From an uncultured Bulleidia sp. (GTDB lineage Bacteria; Bacillota_I; Bacilli_A; Erysipelotrichales; Erysipelotrichaceae), in assembly GCA_934754415.1 (NCBI GenBank), contig CAKVIS010000007.1:1-63008 (forward strand): a stretch of 63,008 nucleotides of DNA, written 5' to 3'. This document shows, in pieces, positions 31,515 through 39,503 of the stretch. Made by a program: the position numbers and the translations under genes. How positions within the stretch are numbered: the first letter of the stretch is position 1; each line of letters starts with the position of its first letter. The notes below the pieces were generated by a model. The model was not told the origin of the DNA and did no database searches. It worked only from the letters and a program-made list of their open reading frames with translations.

Positions 31515-31591
31515 AAAACAGGCACATTTTGAAGTGAACCTCTTAAGTTTGTCCAACTTTAGGGGTTCACTTCAATTTTTGTGCCTGTTTT
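31515..31591. terminator. Large bidirectional terminator containing an IS-end-like hairpin
   Basis: Outer arms AAAACAGGCACA (to 31526) and TGTGCCTGTTTT (31580-31591) form a terminator for both converging operons. The loop holds a second nested inverted repeat, TGAAGTGAACC (31530-31540) with GGTTCACTTCA (31564-31574), and further pairing inside. That 45-bp insert looks like two joined ends of an IS3/IS150-type element. Confidence 0.7.
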
Positions 31592-31596
31592 GCGTC

Positions 31597-32394
31597 TTAG
31601 AAGTGACCTGAAGAATGAGAGAAACCACTGCTATTGACAGAAGTTCCTCCAGAAGAACTGTCATTGTTTGATGGTGGTGGTATATGTCTTACTGTACGGG
31701 TTGTATGAGAATACAAATCCAGGGAAGTAGACAGGTTTAAACCTCCGTTAGTGATGTAGGCACTTGCTTCAGTCGCAATGCCTTTTGTTTTGTTTTTGTT
31801 GGCAATGATAACAGTGATAATCAATGCCAGAATTGGTGCCAGAGAGTACATGAGTACATACGTCAGAGTACTTGTTTCAGAGGAGGCGACTTCTATATCC
31901 ACCGGTGTTCCGTTGGCACTTTGTTCAAGTTCATATTCTGCTTCTGTTATAAAAGCATTAAATCCATCCATCCAGTCACTGTTTTTGAAATGGCCCAGCA
32001 TGGCATCTTCAATAACGGATTTACCATAATCTGTAAATGCAATATGTGCAGTATCCCCATAGGCACACAAATCATAGCTTCTGTCATAGAATTCCATGAT
32101 TAACATCAGGCCGGCTTTTTCTTCACCTATACCAAGATCTTCTTCTTTATAGACTTTCTCGGCATAGTTTTCAATGTTGGAATAGCCTTCCATGTCTGGA
32201 AGTAAGCGAATGTAGAGACCTACTCCATAGGTGTCGACAATACCCTGGATTGTATTTTCCAGCTCTGCCTGTTCCTGTTCTGTTAAAAGACCATAGGTGT
32301 CTTTGACATAGTCGGTGTTATCTGCTTTGACAGGGAGTAAGAATATGGAAAGACATGCAAGAAGACTGCATACAATATGTAGTAGTTTTTTCAT
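31597..32394 (-). CDS. TPM-domain membrane protein (YdjH-like)
   Basis: The ATG at 32394 lies just behind GAGGTGA and begins MKKLLHIVCSLLACLSIFLL, a signal peptide cut near VKADN. The TPM domain follows (KDTYGLLTEQEQAELENTIQ through the SDWMDGFNAFI region), then a membrane helix at residues 175-200 and a Ser/Gly/His-rich tail ending SSGFSHSSGHF. TPM domains sit outside the membrane; their role in this family is structural or signalling. The gene is last in an operon with the zinc-ribbon and SPFH genes, the same set as B. subtilis ydjG-ydjH-ydjI. Confidence 0.82.
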   Translation of the reverse strand: MKKLLHIVCSLLACLSIFLLPVKADNTDYVKDTYGLLTEQEQAELENTIQGIVDTYGVGLYIRLLPDMEGYSNIENYAEKVYKEEDLGIGEEKAGLMLIMEFYDRSYDLCAYGDTAHIAFTDYGKSVIEDAMLGHFKNSDWMDGFNAFITEAEYELEQSANGTPVDIEVASSETSTLTYVLMYSLAPILALIITVIIANKNKTKGIATEASAYITNGGLNLSTSLDLYSHTTRTVRHIPPPSNNDSSSGGTSVNSSGFSHSSGHF

Positions 32395-32395
32395 A

Positions 32396-33511
32396 TCAGT
32401 CACCTCTCATAAAAAGAATCAGAGTAATAATCAAGGCAAATAGTACTGTCAGCGCAAGGAAAGTAAGAACAGCTTTCTTTTTGTCTAAAGGAAGATCATC
32501 ACCAATCATTTTTCCAGTCTGACCATTCATGGCAAACTGATATACCTGGCCATTCCATCTTGTCGCCAGCATCCATACCGGGAAGAAGGCATAATGGCAT
32601 TTCTCCGGACGAATCTGCACAATTTCTTTTCTTGGAAAACTGGAAGAATATCCAACAGTTGTAGCACGAATTTCGGAAACAGTACTGTTTTTCATTCTCG
32701 TATCTGCTCTGTCCTGGTTTTCTTCTGCAGTCACATCATATTTATCCGCAAGATATCCAGGTAAAAAAGACATCTGGAATGGTACAAGGTCTGCATAGTT
32801 GAATGGCTCAACAGCATCCATAAATTCATCTTTCATCTTACTGGACGCATCGGCAGGTACCTTATCATAAGATACTTTACCTCTTCTGATCAGGTTGTAA
32901 TGTTGTGTTTCGGTGATTTCATCATCACCCTGTCTGTAGACATTCACTCTTGTAGCATCATATACAGCATCCACATCTGCTGTACCATCATATAAGAAGA
33001 ACGGTACATACACACCTTTGATGTCTTCTACGTGATTGTGTTCCTTAAATGCCTTAGGAAGGAATGGTTTGCCATTATAGAATGCTTTCAGTGCTTTAAT
33101 TGCTTCTTCCTTGGATTGCTTGAAAGGAATGATGTAGTCAGGCTTTAAACTGCCTGAAAACTGTGCAGGGACAACAGTCGGGTTGTCACAATACGGACAT
33201 CTTGTAGCAGCTGTGTTTTCATCACAGATCAGCTGAGCACCACAGCTAGGACATCCATAGGCTTTTAAATGGGAAGCTTCTTCAGAGTTGAAGTTGATGC
33301 CTGCATAAGAGGCCTTTTCTTCTGTTAAAGAACCGTCATCTTTTTCTGAAACACTGACAGCGTCTTCGTTTTTCCCTTCGTATAGTTTTTCTATATCTTC
33401 CGGAGTGTAGAAAGAGGCACAGTATTCACATTTCAGTTTCTGTTCTTTAGAGTCGAATTGTAAAGGACCGCCACAGGCAGGACATTTGTAATTGGTTACT
33501 TGTGTTGGCAT
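32396..33511 (-). CDS. TFIIB-type zinc-ribbon membrane protein (YdjG-like)
   Basis: The 371-residue protein begins MPTQVTNYKCPACGGPLQFD, with a first zinc ribbon (CPACGG, then CEYCAS), a second near residue 85 (GCPSCGAQLICDENT, then CPYCDNP), a large mixed domain, and one or two C-terminal membrane segments (AVLTFLALTVLFALIITLIL). The start follows AAAGGAGTATACT. In B. subtilis YdjG with YdjH recruits the PspA-like YdjF to the membrane. It lies between the SPFH gene (upstream) and the TPM gene (one base downstream). Confidence 0.82.
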   Translation of the reverse strand: MPTQVTNYKCPACGGPLQFDSKEQKLKCEYCASFYTPEDIEKLYEGKNEDAVSVSEKDDGSLTEEKASYAGINFNSEEASHLKAYGCPSCGAQLICDENTAATRCPYCDNPTVVPAQFSGSLKPDYIIPFKQSKEEAIKALKAFYNGKPFLPKAFKEHNHVEDIKGVYVPFFLYDGTADVDAVYDATRVNVYRQGDDEITETQHYNLIRRGKVSYDKVPADASSKMKDEFMDAVEPFNYADLVPFQMSFLPGYLADKYDVTAEENQDRADTRMKNSTVSEIRATTVGYSSSFPRKEIVQIRPEKCHYAFFPVWMLATRWNGQVYQFAMNGQTGKMIGDDLPLDKKKAVLTFLALTVLFALIITLILFMRGD

Positions 33512-33560
33512 AGTATACTCCTTTGTAAAGAAGGGACCCCTGAGGATCCCTTTGTGCTAC

Positions 33561-34775
33561 TTATTGAGGCTTGGATGTTCCGCAGTTAGTGCAGAACTTA
33601 CCTTCATTTTCAGCATTGCACTTTGGGCAGATCCATTTACCGCCGGCAGGTTTTTGACCACCGCAATTTGTACAGAAATTACCGGTGTTCTTTGTGCCGC
33701 AGCTTGGACAGAACCATTCATTGCCTGCAGCTTGTGGCTGAGCAGGGGCCTTAGGCTGAGCAGCTTCATTGGCACTTGCCTGTGCGTATAAGCCCTGTAC
33801 GTTGGCCCCGCCTGTAGCGTTTGCCATATTCATGCCCATGAAGCCTACGGCGGCACCACCCTGGTTATTGGCAGCAGCTTTCATTGCGTCCATCTGAGCA
33901 CCGGCAAGGTTGGCAGCAGCTGTTCTTTCATTAGCAAATGCAGCATTTCTCTGCAGTTCCTTGATAGTCTTTTCGTCTTCTTCATTCAGGCTGACACTGG
34001 AAATGGAGATAGAAACGATTTCGATACCTCTTCTGTTTGTCCATGCGTCAGTTAATTCTTTCTTGAGAACTTCACATAATTCAGTGGTATGTGCAGGTAA
34101 CTGAGAATAACGCACACCGATTTCACTGATTTTAGCAAAGGCTGGCTGTAACGCATTTAACAGCTCTGAACGCATCTGATCCTGCAAATCTTCTGTGGTA
34201 TACATATCAGCGAAGTTGCCGGAATTGTTTGTGTAGAAAGTAATTGGATCTTTCATTCTGAAGGAATAGGTGCCGAAGCAACGTAATCCTGCGTCAATAT
34301 CGATGCCGGCTCTTTCATCCACGATACGGAAAGGTACCGGATTGGCTGTACCGAACTTATTACCGATCATTTCTTTTGTGTTGAAGTAGTACAGTCTTTG
34401 ATCACCGGCCTGCTGTCCGCCATACTGGAAACGTTTGCCGATATCTGCGAATACAGCTTTGATGGAATCTCCCAGACTGCCTGTCAGAATACTTGGGGCA
34501 ACACTGTTGTCATACGTGTACGTGCCAGGCTCTGCACAGATATCCACAACCTGTCCGTTTTCAACGATGATAGCACATTGACCATCCGCAACAATGACTG
34601 TAGAACCACTTGTAATCACATTATCGTTACCGTGATTGGAAGAAGCACCATGAGTCTTTTTACTTGCCTTGATGGCAATGACATTAGATGGTAAAGCATC
34701 TGCGTAGAAGAGTTCCTTCCACTGATCTCTCATTTCAGATCCTACTGCAGAAAGAGTAGATAGAATTAATCCCAT
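33561..34775 (-). CDS. SPFH-domain protein with C-terminal zinc ribbons (YdjI-like)
   Basis: A 404-residue virion-core-protein-like SPFH/band-7 protein (ADALPSNVIAIKASKKTHGA; later DLQDQMRSELLNALQPAF). An Ala/Gly/Met-rich linker (residues 290-345) leads to two double-cysteine zinc ribbons (FCPSCGTKNTGNFCTNCGG and ICPKCNAENEGKFCTNCGT). It probably forms membrane-associated oligomers in envelope stress. It is the first gene of the three-gene minus-strand operon; AAAAGGAGAACAC precedes the ATG. The pspA/ydjF partner is absent from this window. Confidence 0.85.
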   Translation of the reverse strand: MGLILSTLSAVGSEMRDQWKELFYADALPSNVIAIKASKKTHGASSNHGNDNVITSGSTVIVADGQCAIIVENGQVVDICAEPGTYTYDNSVAPSILTGSLGDSIKAVFADIGKRFQYGGQQAGDQRLYYFNTKEMIGNKFGTANPVPFRIVDERAGIDIDAGLRCFGTYSFRMKDPITFYTNNSGNFADMYTTEDLQDQMRSELLNALQPAFAKISEIGVRYSQLPAHTTELCEVLKKELTDAWTNRRGIEIVSISISSVSLNEEDEKTIKELQRNAAFANERTAAANLAGAQMDAMKAAANNQGGAAVGFMGMNMANATGGANVQGLYAQASANEAAQPKAPAQPQAAGNEWFCPSCGTKNTGNFCTNCGGQKPAGGKWICPKCNAENEGKFCTNCGTSKPQ

Positions 34776-35013
34776 AATTGTGTTCTCCTTTTGCCGGATA
34801 AGTATATCAGGCTATATATGTTCTACTTAAATTGTAAGGGTATTTTTGAGAAAACACAATACATTGGGATGAAAGTAGGTGTCATATATACGGAAACTGA
34901 TGTGTTTGTTTCAAAAACACAAGGTTTTTTTACAGGGGATATGTGGAAACTGTTAATACACTGAAATATGAATAGTGTGATTGCACATTGTAATGCATGA
35001 AGAAAATGTTGTG

Positions 35014-35047
35014 TATTGTTATACATCTGCGCAGATGTATAACAATA
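35014..35047. repeat. 34-bp perfect palindrome
   Basis: TATTGTTATACATCTGC is followed directly by its exact reverse complement with no spacer. It could be a strong operator, a hairpin or a transposon end. No flanking T-run makes it a terminator. Confidence 0.85.
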
Positions 35048-35461
35048 TCTGGATATTCCACTGATTCAGGCAATTAAAGAATTGCGCAGCATCCCATCTT
35101 GCCCACAAGGAACAACACCTGTTTTTATTAATTCTTGAAATGAAAGGGTGAAAGGTATATAGCGAAGAAAAGGCAGGGAAGATTATGAAAACAATAAGAA
35201 TTCTTTTGAAGAGATTTTCAATAGGCGCTATTCAATCATAAGAAAAGATTTGTTTTTGAGATGGGGTTTCAGGACATTGCTGATCTCTATTTAATGTAGA
35301 AGTTGATGATAAGAATATTTACTTACCAATATAAACACAGATATCTCTTTTCATTAAGGAGGTAGCTGTTTTTATATAGAGTAAAGGAAAGAGTGATGTT
35401 AAAAATGGACAAGGTTTTGTAGTTCACCTTTCACAGGTAAAAAAAAACAGTTTTAAGAAAA

Positions 35462-35537
35462 ACGGGGCAAAACAATACCTATTTTTAAAGGAAAACGGGG
35501 CAAAATAGCATCTGAATATCGTGAAAAACGGGGCAAA
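35462..35537 (+). repeat. Three ACGGGGCAAA repeats spaced 33 bp
   Basis: Copies lie at 35462-35471, 35495-35504 and 35528-35537, each with A-rich flanks, exactly 33 bp apart (about three helical turns). A TATAAT (35547-35552) and an AAAGGAG site follow, before a short reading frame. Phased repeats like this occur at ends of some IS21-type elements and at regulator sites. Confidence 0.75.
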
Positions 35538-35569
35538 GTGCTGTAGTATAATGAAAAGGAGCAATTCAG

Positions 35570-35701
35570 ATGAAAAGACAATACGAAGATAAGATTCAAA
35601 ACTGGATCAATACGGTACAATATCAAGGACGTAATTTTAAAGATGATGCTGACATGCCTGTTTTTCGAAACAGTAATGCAGCATTTTTTTATATTGAATA
35701 A
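35570..35701 (+). pseudogene. 43-codon open frame, probably a truncated gene
   Basis: The ATG follows AAAGGAGCAATTCAG and TATAAT, so expression signals look real. The frame reads MKRQYEDKIQNWINTVQYQG and stops after NAAFFYIE, soon after entering a T-rich stretch. The start looks like the N-terminus of a longer cytoplasmic protein that has lost the rest. I do not recognise it. Confidence 0.4.
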
Positions 35702-35871
35702 AGTTGGTAGAAATTTGTGCCGGCTTTATCTTGCACTGGAGTCAAGAATACCCCCATCCTCTATAGGTGGCGGGATGAATTTGCAGTTTTTCCGGTGCTT
35801 TTTTATTGCCGCTGAAGTGAAAAGTTAAATTTCACTTCAAAAACCAAGATTTTAAAATGGAAATTAGAAGT

Positions 35872-35970
35872 TCAGAAACTGCTGAAATTCAGTACTGATC
35901 GTAAGATTGGCAAATCCAATAGAGAATTTATATTTAAATCAGATATGACTGTCTCCGTATCTGTAATCAT
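35872..35970 (-). pseudogene. 32-codon minus-strand open frame, probable gene remnant
   Basis: An ACGGAGG site 7 bases before the ATG at 35970 suggests a former gene. The frame (MITDTETVISDLNINSLLDL, then PILRSVLNFSSF) stops after 32 codons. There is no recognisable family. Confidence 0.3.
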
Positions 35971-36294
35971 GTCATTACCTCCGTAATGATATTCATTAAA
36001 CTTACAGATTATACATTTTTATGTGATCACTCATGTACATAGTTATATTAGCAAGAGTATATGGTGGAGAAATTCTTGTAATGAGTTTAAGAGCTTATAA
36101 AAATATAGGTAAATCAGAATGTCTACATCATTTAGAAGAATTGAATAAAAAATATTAGTGGCTTTATTGTAAGAAGATCTGAAGAGTTGGAATATCAGAC
36201 TGAATTATTTAATGTATTTTTGTAAATATCAACCAAATCTTTAAAAAGAGCGATTTTTTATGTAATAATGTATATTGTAAATCGAGGATAAATT

Positions 36295-37164
36295 ATGAGT
36301 GAATACGCAGAAATTATTAGAAAAACCTTTTCTATGGGAGATTTTGAAAGAGATAAAAACAATCAAATCCCACAAGATGTAGTTCGTTACACAGATATAA
36401 GATATGCAAATCATGATGAAAAATGGAATCTATTAGATGCATATCGTCCAAAGGATATTAACGGCAAACTTCCTGTCATTATGAGTGTTCATGGTGGCGG
36501 ATGGGTATACGGTGATAAAGATGTATATCAATGGTACTGCATGAACCTTGCTCAACGTGGCTTTGCGGTAATTAACTATTCATATCGTCTAGCTCCTGAA
36601 TATAAATATCCATCATCTTTCGAAGATACATCCTCAGTAGCACAATGGATCATTGATCATTGCGATGAATATGATTTTGATATTGATCATATCTATGGTG
36701 TTGGAGATAGTGCAGGAGCCCATATGCTTTCATTATTTGCATGTGCATTAACCAATCCTAATTATGAAGTACCTTATTCATTACCAAAGAATTTTATATT
36801 TAAAGCAATTGCATTGAACTGCGGTATTTATGATATGCAAAAAGGAAGCCTTGGTGATACAGAAAAACTTATGTATGATTACCTTCCTGAACATGGTACG
36901 GAAGAAGAATACTATCAAATCAGCAGTGTGCATTTCATAACACCAAATTTTCCACCAACTTATGTTATGACATGTCCTGGAGACTTTGCGAAAGATATGC
37001 CTGATAGTTTAATACCAGTATTGAAAAAGAATGTTGTACCATTCATGTATCGCGTATTTGGTAATCAAAATAATCCATTGGCACATGTATTTCACTGCAA
37101 TATTAACTTACCTGAAGCTGGAATTTGCAATGATGAAGAATGTAATTTCTTCAAAGAATTTTAA
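36295..37164 (+). CDS. Alpha/beta-hydrolase (hormone-sensitive-lipase-like esterase)
   Basis: A 289-residue cytoplasmic alpha/beta hydrolase with the HGGGW oxyanion motif (SVHGGGWVYGDKD), nucleophile elbow GVGDSAGAH, and a late LAHVFH histidine. Such enzymes hydrolyse short-chain esters, often acetylated sugars. A GAGG site precedes the ATG. Codon use differs from neighbours: glutamine is nearly always CAA here but mostly CAG elsewhere, which suggests recent acquisition. It is followed after 47 bases by a NagB-like gene, so a joint role in amino-sugar or acetyl-sugar use is possible. Confidence 0.8.
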   Translation: MSEYAEIIRKTFSMGDFERDKNNQIPQDVVRYTDIRYANHDEKWNLLDAYRPKDINGKLPVIMSVHGGGWVYGDKDVYQWYCMNLAQRGFAVINYSYRLAPEYKYPSSFEDTSSVAQWIIDHCDEYDFDIDHIYGVGDSAGAHMLSLFACALTNPNYEVPYSLPKNFIFKAIALNCGIYDMQKGSLGDTEKLMYDYLPEHGTEEEYYQISSVHFITPNFPPTYVMTCPGDFAKDMPDSLIPVLKKNVVPFMYRVFGNQNNPLAHVFHCNINLPEAGICNDEECNFFKEF

Positions 37165-37211
37165 AAAGAGCGAAAAAAATTAAAACTTAGATAATTACAG
37201 GAGTCAAGAAA

Positions 37212-37955
37212 ATGAAACTGATTATTGAAAAAAACGAACAGGCAATGAGCGAAAGTGCCATGCAGATTATTCTTGGTGCAATGATGCAGGACAAAAAAGT
37301 CAACATTTCACTTACATCCGGAACATCCCCAAGAGAAATGTATAAAATGATGGTTCCATATGTAAAGGACAAGCCACAGTTCAAGGATGTTGACTACTAC
37401 CTCTTTGATGAAGCTCCAGAAGTAGGAGAACTGGCAGGACAGCCTGGACCTAACTGGTCTGAAATGCAGGAACTGTTCTTCAAGGAGGCAAATATCCCTG
37501 ATGAAAAGATCCATTGCCCAAGCATGGAAAACTATGAAACATTTGATGAAGAGATTGCCAAGGCCGGTGGAATTGATGTCATGCTCATTGGACTTGGATG
37601 GGATGGACATTTCTGCTCCAACTGCCCAAGATGTACACCAATGGATGCACTCACATATGCACGTGCAAGACATGTCACACTTGAAGCTAACCCTAACTAC
37701 AAGAGCAATTCAAATCACCCATATTCTCTTACAATGGGACCTGCCTCTTTAATGAAGGTAAAGCATTTAGTGCTGATCGTAAATGGAAAGCATAAGGCAG
37801 AAATCTTCAAGAAATTCCTGAAAGAACCAATCAGTGAAGAACTTCCAGCAACAATCCTCCGTCTGCATCCTAACTTTACAGTTATCGCAGATGAAGATGC
37901 TGCAAGCCTTCTCAGTGAAGAAGATCTTAGAGGACCAGCCAAGAAATTAGACTGA
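37212..37955 (+). CDS. Glucosamine-6-phosphate deaminase/6-phosphogluconolactonase-fold protein (NagB-like)
   Basis: A 247-residue sugar-phosphate isomerase-fold protein. SLTSGTSPREMYKMM is the phosphate loop, DYYLFDEAPEV the first acidic motif, and LIGLGWDGHFCSNCPR corresponds to the catalytic GIGxDGHIAFNEP region of NagB, with GHFCSNCPR replacing GHIAFNEP. SLTMGPASLMKVKHLVLI fits the later NagB block. The altered active loop means it may act on a different phosphorylated sugar. Codon use includes many CTC and ATC codons. A terminator-like hairpin follows. Confidence 0.72.
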   Translation: MKLIIEKNEQAMSESAMQIILGAMMQDKKVNISLTSGTSPREMYKMMVPYVKDKPQFKDVDYYLFDEAPEVGELAGQPGPNWSEMQELFFKEANIPDEKIHCPSMENYETFDEEIAKAGGIDVMLIGLGWDGHFCSNCPRCTPMDALTYARARHVTLEANPNYKSNSNHPYSLTMGPASLMKVKHLVLIVNGKHKAEIFKKFLKEPISEELPATILRLHPNFTVIADEDAASLLSEEDLRGPAKKLD

Positions 37956-38048
37956 GCAAAATAAATATACTTTCATAAGTACACCCTCAAAAAAATGTCT
38001 GCAGAACTATAATGAATGCTCTGCAAGATTCTAATGACAGTAAAATCA

Positions 38049-38096
38049 AAAAGATAAGAATTGAAGTTATATATGATTTCGCTCTTATCTTTTTTT
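38049..38096 (+). terminator. Terminator-like hairpin after the NagB-like gene
   Basis: AAAAGATAAGA pairs with TCTTATCTTTT across a 23-base loop, then a T-run. Confidence 0.6.
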
Positions 38097-38099
38097 CTT

Positions 38100-38428
38100 G
38101 TATACATTTAAAACATTATGGAACATTACAACCCAAAAATAAAATTCCAACAGAAATTGAATTATGCAGCCAGAGTTACTGCTCCAGAATGACAGCCAGT
38201 AAAGCATTGAATCATCTGGCACAGGAAGGACATATTGTTCAAAAGCATGGAAAAGGGGGCTTTGCTGCTTACCTTGCTGTACATAAACACGTTTCACAAT
38301 TCAGCATCTTTACAGATGATATGCGCAGTATTGATAATGCTTCCTGTTCTGCTTCTAAAAACGGTCACGGGCGAACAAAAGTCATTACACATTCTCTGTT
38401 TCACAAATCAGAGCGAGACAAGGTTTAA
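38100..38428 (+). pseudogene. GntR-family regulator remnant
   Basis: Inside a frame open from 38012, residues from about LQPKNKIPTEIELCSQSYCS through MTASKALNHLAQEGHIVQKH match the winged helix of GntR/HutC regulators. The usual first helix is replaced by hydrophobic sequence that crosses a terminator hairpin. The expected C-terminal UTRA sugar-sensing domain is missing: only QFSIFTDDMRSI is kept before random sequence. No ribosome site or good start is visible. It is probably a broken regulator of the NagB-like or AEC gene. Confidence 0.55.
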
Positions 38429-38461
38429 TAGACAACTATAATAATGTGGAATCCTTATCCA

Positions 38462-38550
38462 TTTTTCAAGGTTTGCGACCAGCAGGTTCTTGAAAAAGAA
38501 TCAACAGCAGAATAATATAGAAAAGTGGACAGATGTCCATTTTTCTATAT
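38462..38550. repeat. Two inverted repeats before the AEC permease
   Basis: TTTTTCAAG (38462-38470) pairs with CTTGAAAAA (38489-38497). ATATAGAAAAGTGGACA (38515-38531) pairs with TGTCCATTTTTCTATAT (38534-38550), 17-bp arms with one G-T pair. The second ends just before the GAAAGG ribosome site, so it may be an attenuator or operator. Confidence 0.65.
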
Positions 38551-38570
38551 GAGAAAGGAATATTGAATAT

Positions 38571-39479
38571 ATGATTGTAATAAATCAGATGATGCAGTTA
38601 TTTTTATTAATGATGATCGGATGTCTGCTGTTCAAACTGAAGGTATTAAATAAAAGTACAGTAAAAGATTTGAATGGATTTGTTTTGAACGTAACGATGC
38701 CATGTATGATACTAACATCAGTTCTGGGTGCACAGAGAAAAGGTCTTCCAATAAAAAATATTCTGACAGCAACTGCGATTCTTGTCATCTTGCTTCCTGT
38801 TGCTTCATATCTTTTCTTAAAGCTTGCGAGAATAAAAAAGAATACTGGATTGTGGCTGTTTATGATGATGTATCCAAATGTTGGATTTATGGGTTTTCCT
38901 TTAATGAAGGCACTGTATGGTGATGAATCGATTCTGTATACGGCAATCATCAATATGGCATTTAATGTTTCTCTGTTCAGTATTGGAAAAATGTGCATGA
39001 TGGATGAATGTGATCATAGAATAAAAATGAATTGGAAGTTCTTGTGTTCTCCAGGAATCATTTCATCGCTGGTGGCTATCGCTTTTTACCTGACAAGTTT
39101 TTCGATTCCGGAAATAATTTTGAATCCGTTGAAAATGCTTGGAAATATGACGACTCCACTGGCAATGATGATTATTGGTTCAGTCATAGTACAGTACCCT
39201 GTTAAGGAAATCTTTTTTTCAAAGAAAATATATGCTTTTGTATTTTTGATTGACATTGTTTTGCCTCTTTTTTTCTATCCAGTTTTGAACTGTCTTATAC
39301 AGGATAGTCTAACAAAAGGAATTGCATTAATTATTTTATCAATGCCAGTTGCAAATGGTGCTGTAATGTTTGCAGAACAATATGGACAGCCAGTAGAAAA
39401 AGCAGCACAAACAGTATGCCTTTCAACTTTGCTGTCAGTTATTACAATTCCGGTTGTAATGAAAATTTGTGGAATTTGA
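38571..39479 (+). CDS. AEC-family permease (auxin efflux carrier-like)
   Basis: A 302-residue integral membrane protein with about ten helices, beginning MIVINQMMQLFLLMMIGCLL and carrying NKSTVKDLNGFVLNVTMPCM, a hallmark of AEC transporters (MdcF/MleP-like). Members carry malate, malonate and other organic anions or act as efflux carriers; the substrate is not evident. A GAAAGGAA site precedes the ATG. It converges with cca, the stops lying 24 bases apart. The 17-bp inverted repeat upstream suggests regulated expression. Confidence 0.83.
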   Translation: MIVINQMMQLFLLMMIGCLLFKLKVLNKSTVKDLNGFVLNVTMPCMILTSVLGAQRKGLPIKNILTATAILVILLPVASYLFLKLARIKKNTGLWLFMMMYPNVGFMGFPLMKALYGDESILYTAIINMAFNVSLFSIGKMCMMDECDHRIKMNWKFLCSPGIISSLVAIAFYLTSFSIPEIILNPLKMLGNMTTPLAMMIIGSVIVQYPVKEIFFSKKIYAFVFLIDIVLPLFFYPVLNCLIQDSLTKGIALIILSMPVANGAVMFAEQYGQPVEKAAQTVCLSTLLSVITIPVVMKICGI

Positions 39480-39503
39480 CACTCCCCATGCCTGTGGGTG
39501 CAG

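Larger units (their letters stand above)
34776..36294. other. Degenerate accessory intergenic zone
   Basis: These 1.5 kb carry no intact gene. They hold a 34-bp perfect palindrome (35014-35047), three phased ACGGGGCAAA repeats (35462-35537) before a 43-codon open frame, a small hairpin (35813-35839), and short frames on both strands that look like leftovers. Bases 35406-35436 on the minus strand resemble an IS3-family end (GTGAAC, then TTGTCC). AT content is higher than in the flanking genes. It reads as a graveyard of mobile DNA. Confidence 0.6.

Noticed and set aside
35462..35537. CRISPR array
   Set aside because: Three 10-base repeats with 23-base gaps are too short and too few, and no cas genes are near.
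35643..35828. 61-residue plus-strand frame in the accessory zone
   Set aside because: It starts inside another short frame without a ribosome site and has no family features.
36033..36158. 41-residue plus-strand frame ending LEELNKKY
   Set aside because: No ribosome site or promoter; at best a remnant too short to assign.
38012..38428. Intact 138-residue GntR regulator
   Set aside because: Only the middle wing-helix is GntR-like; the first helix is replaced, a terminator hairpin lies inside, and the effector domain is missing, so I call it a remnant.
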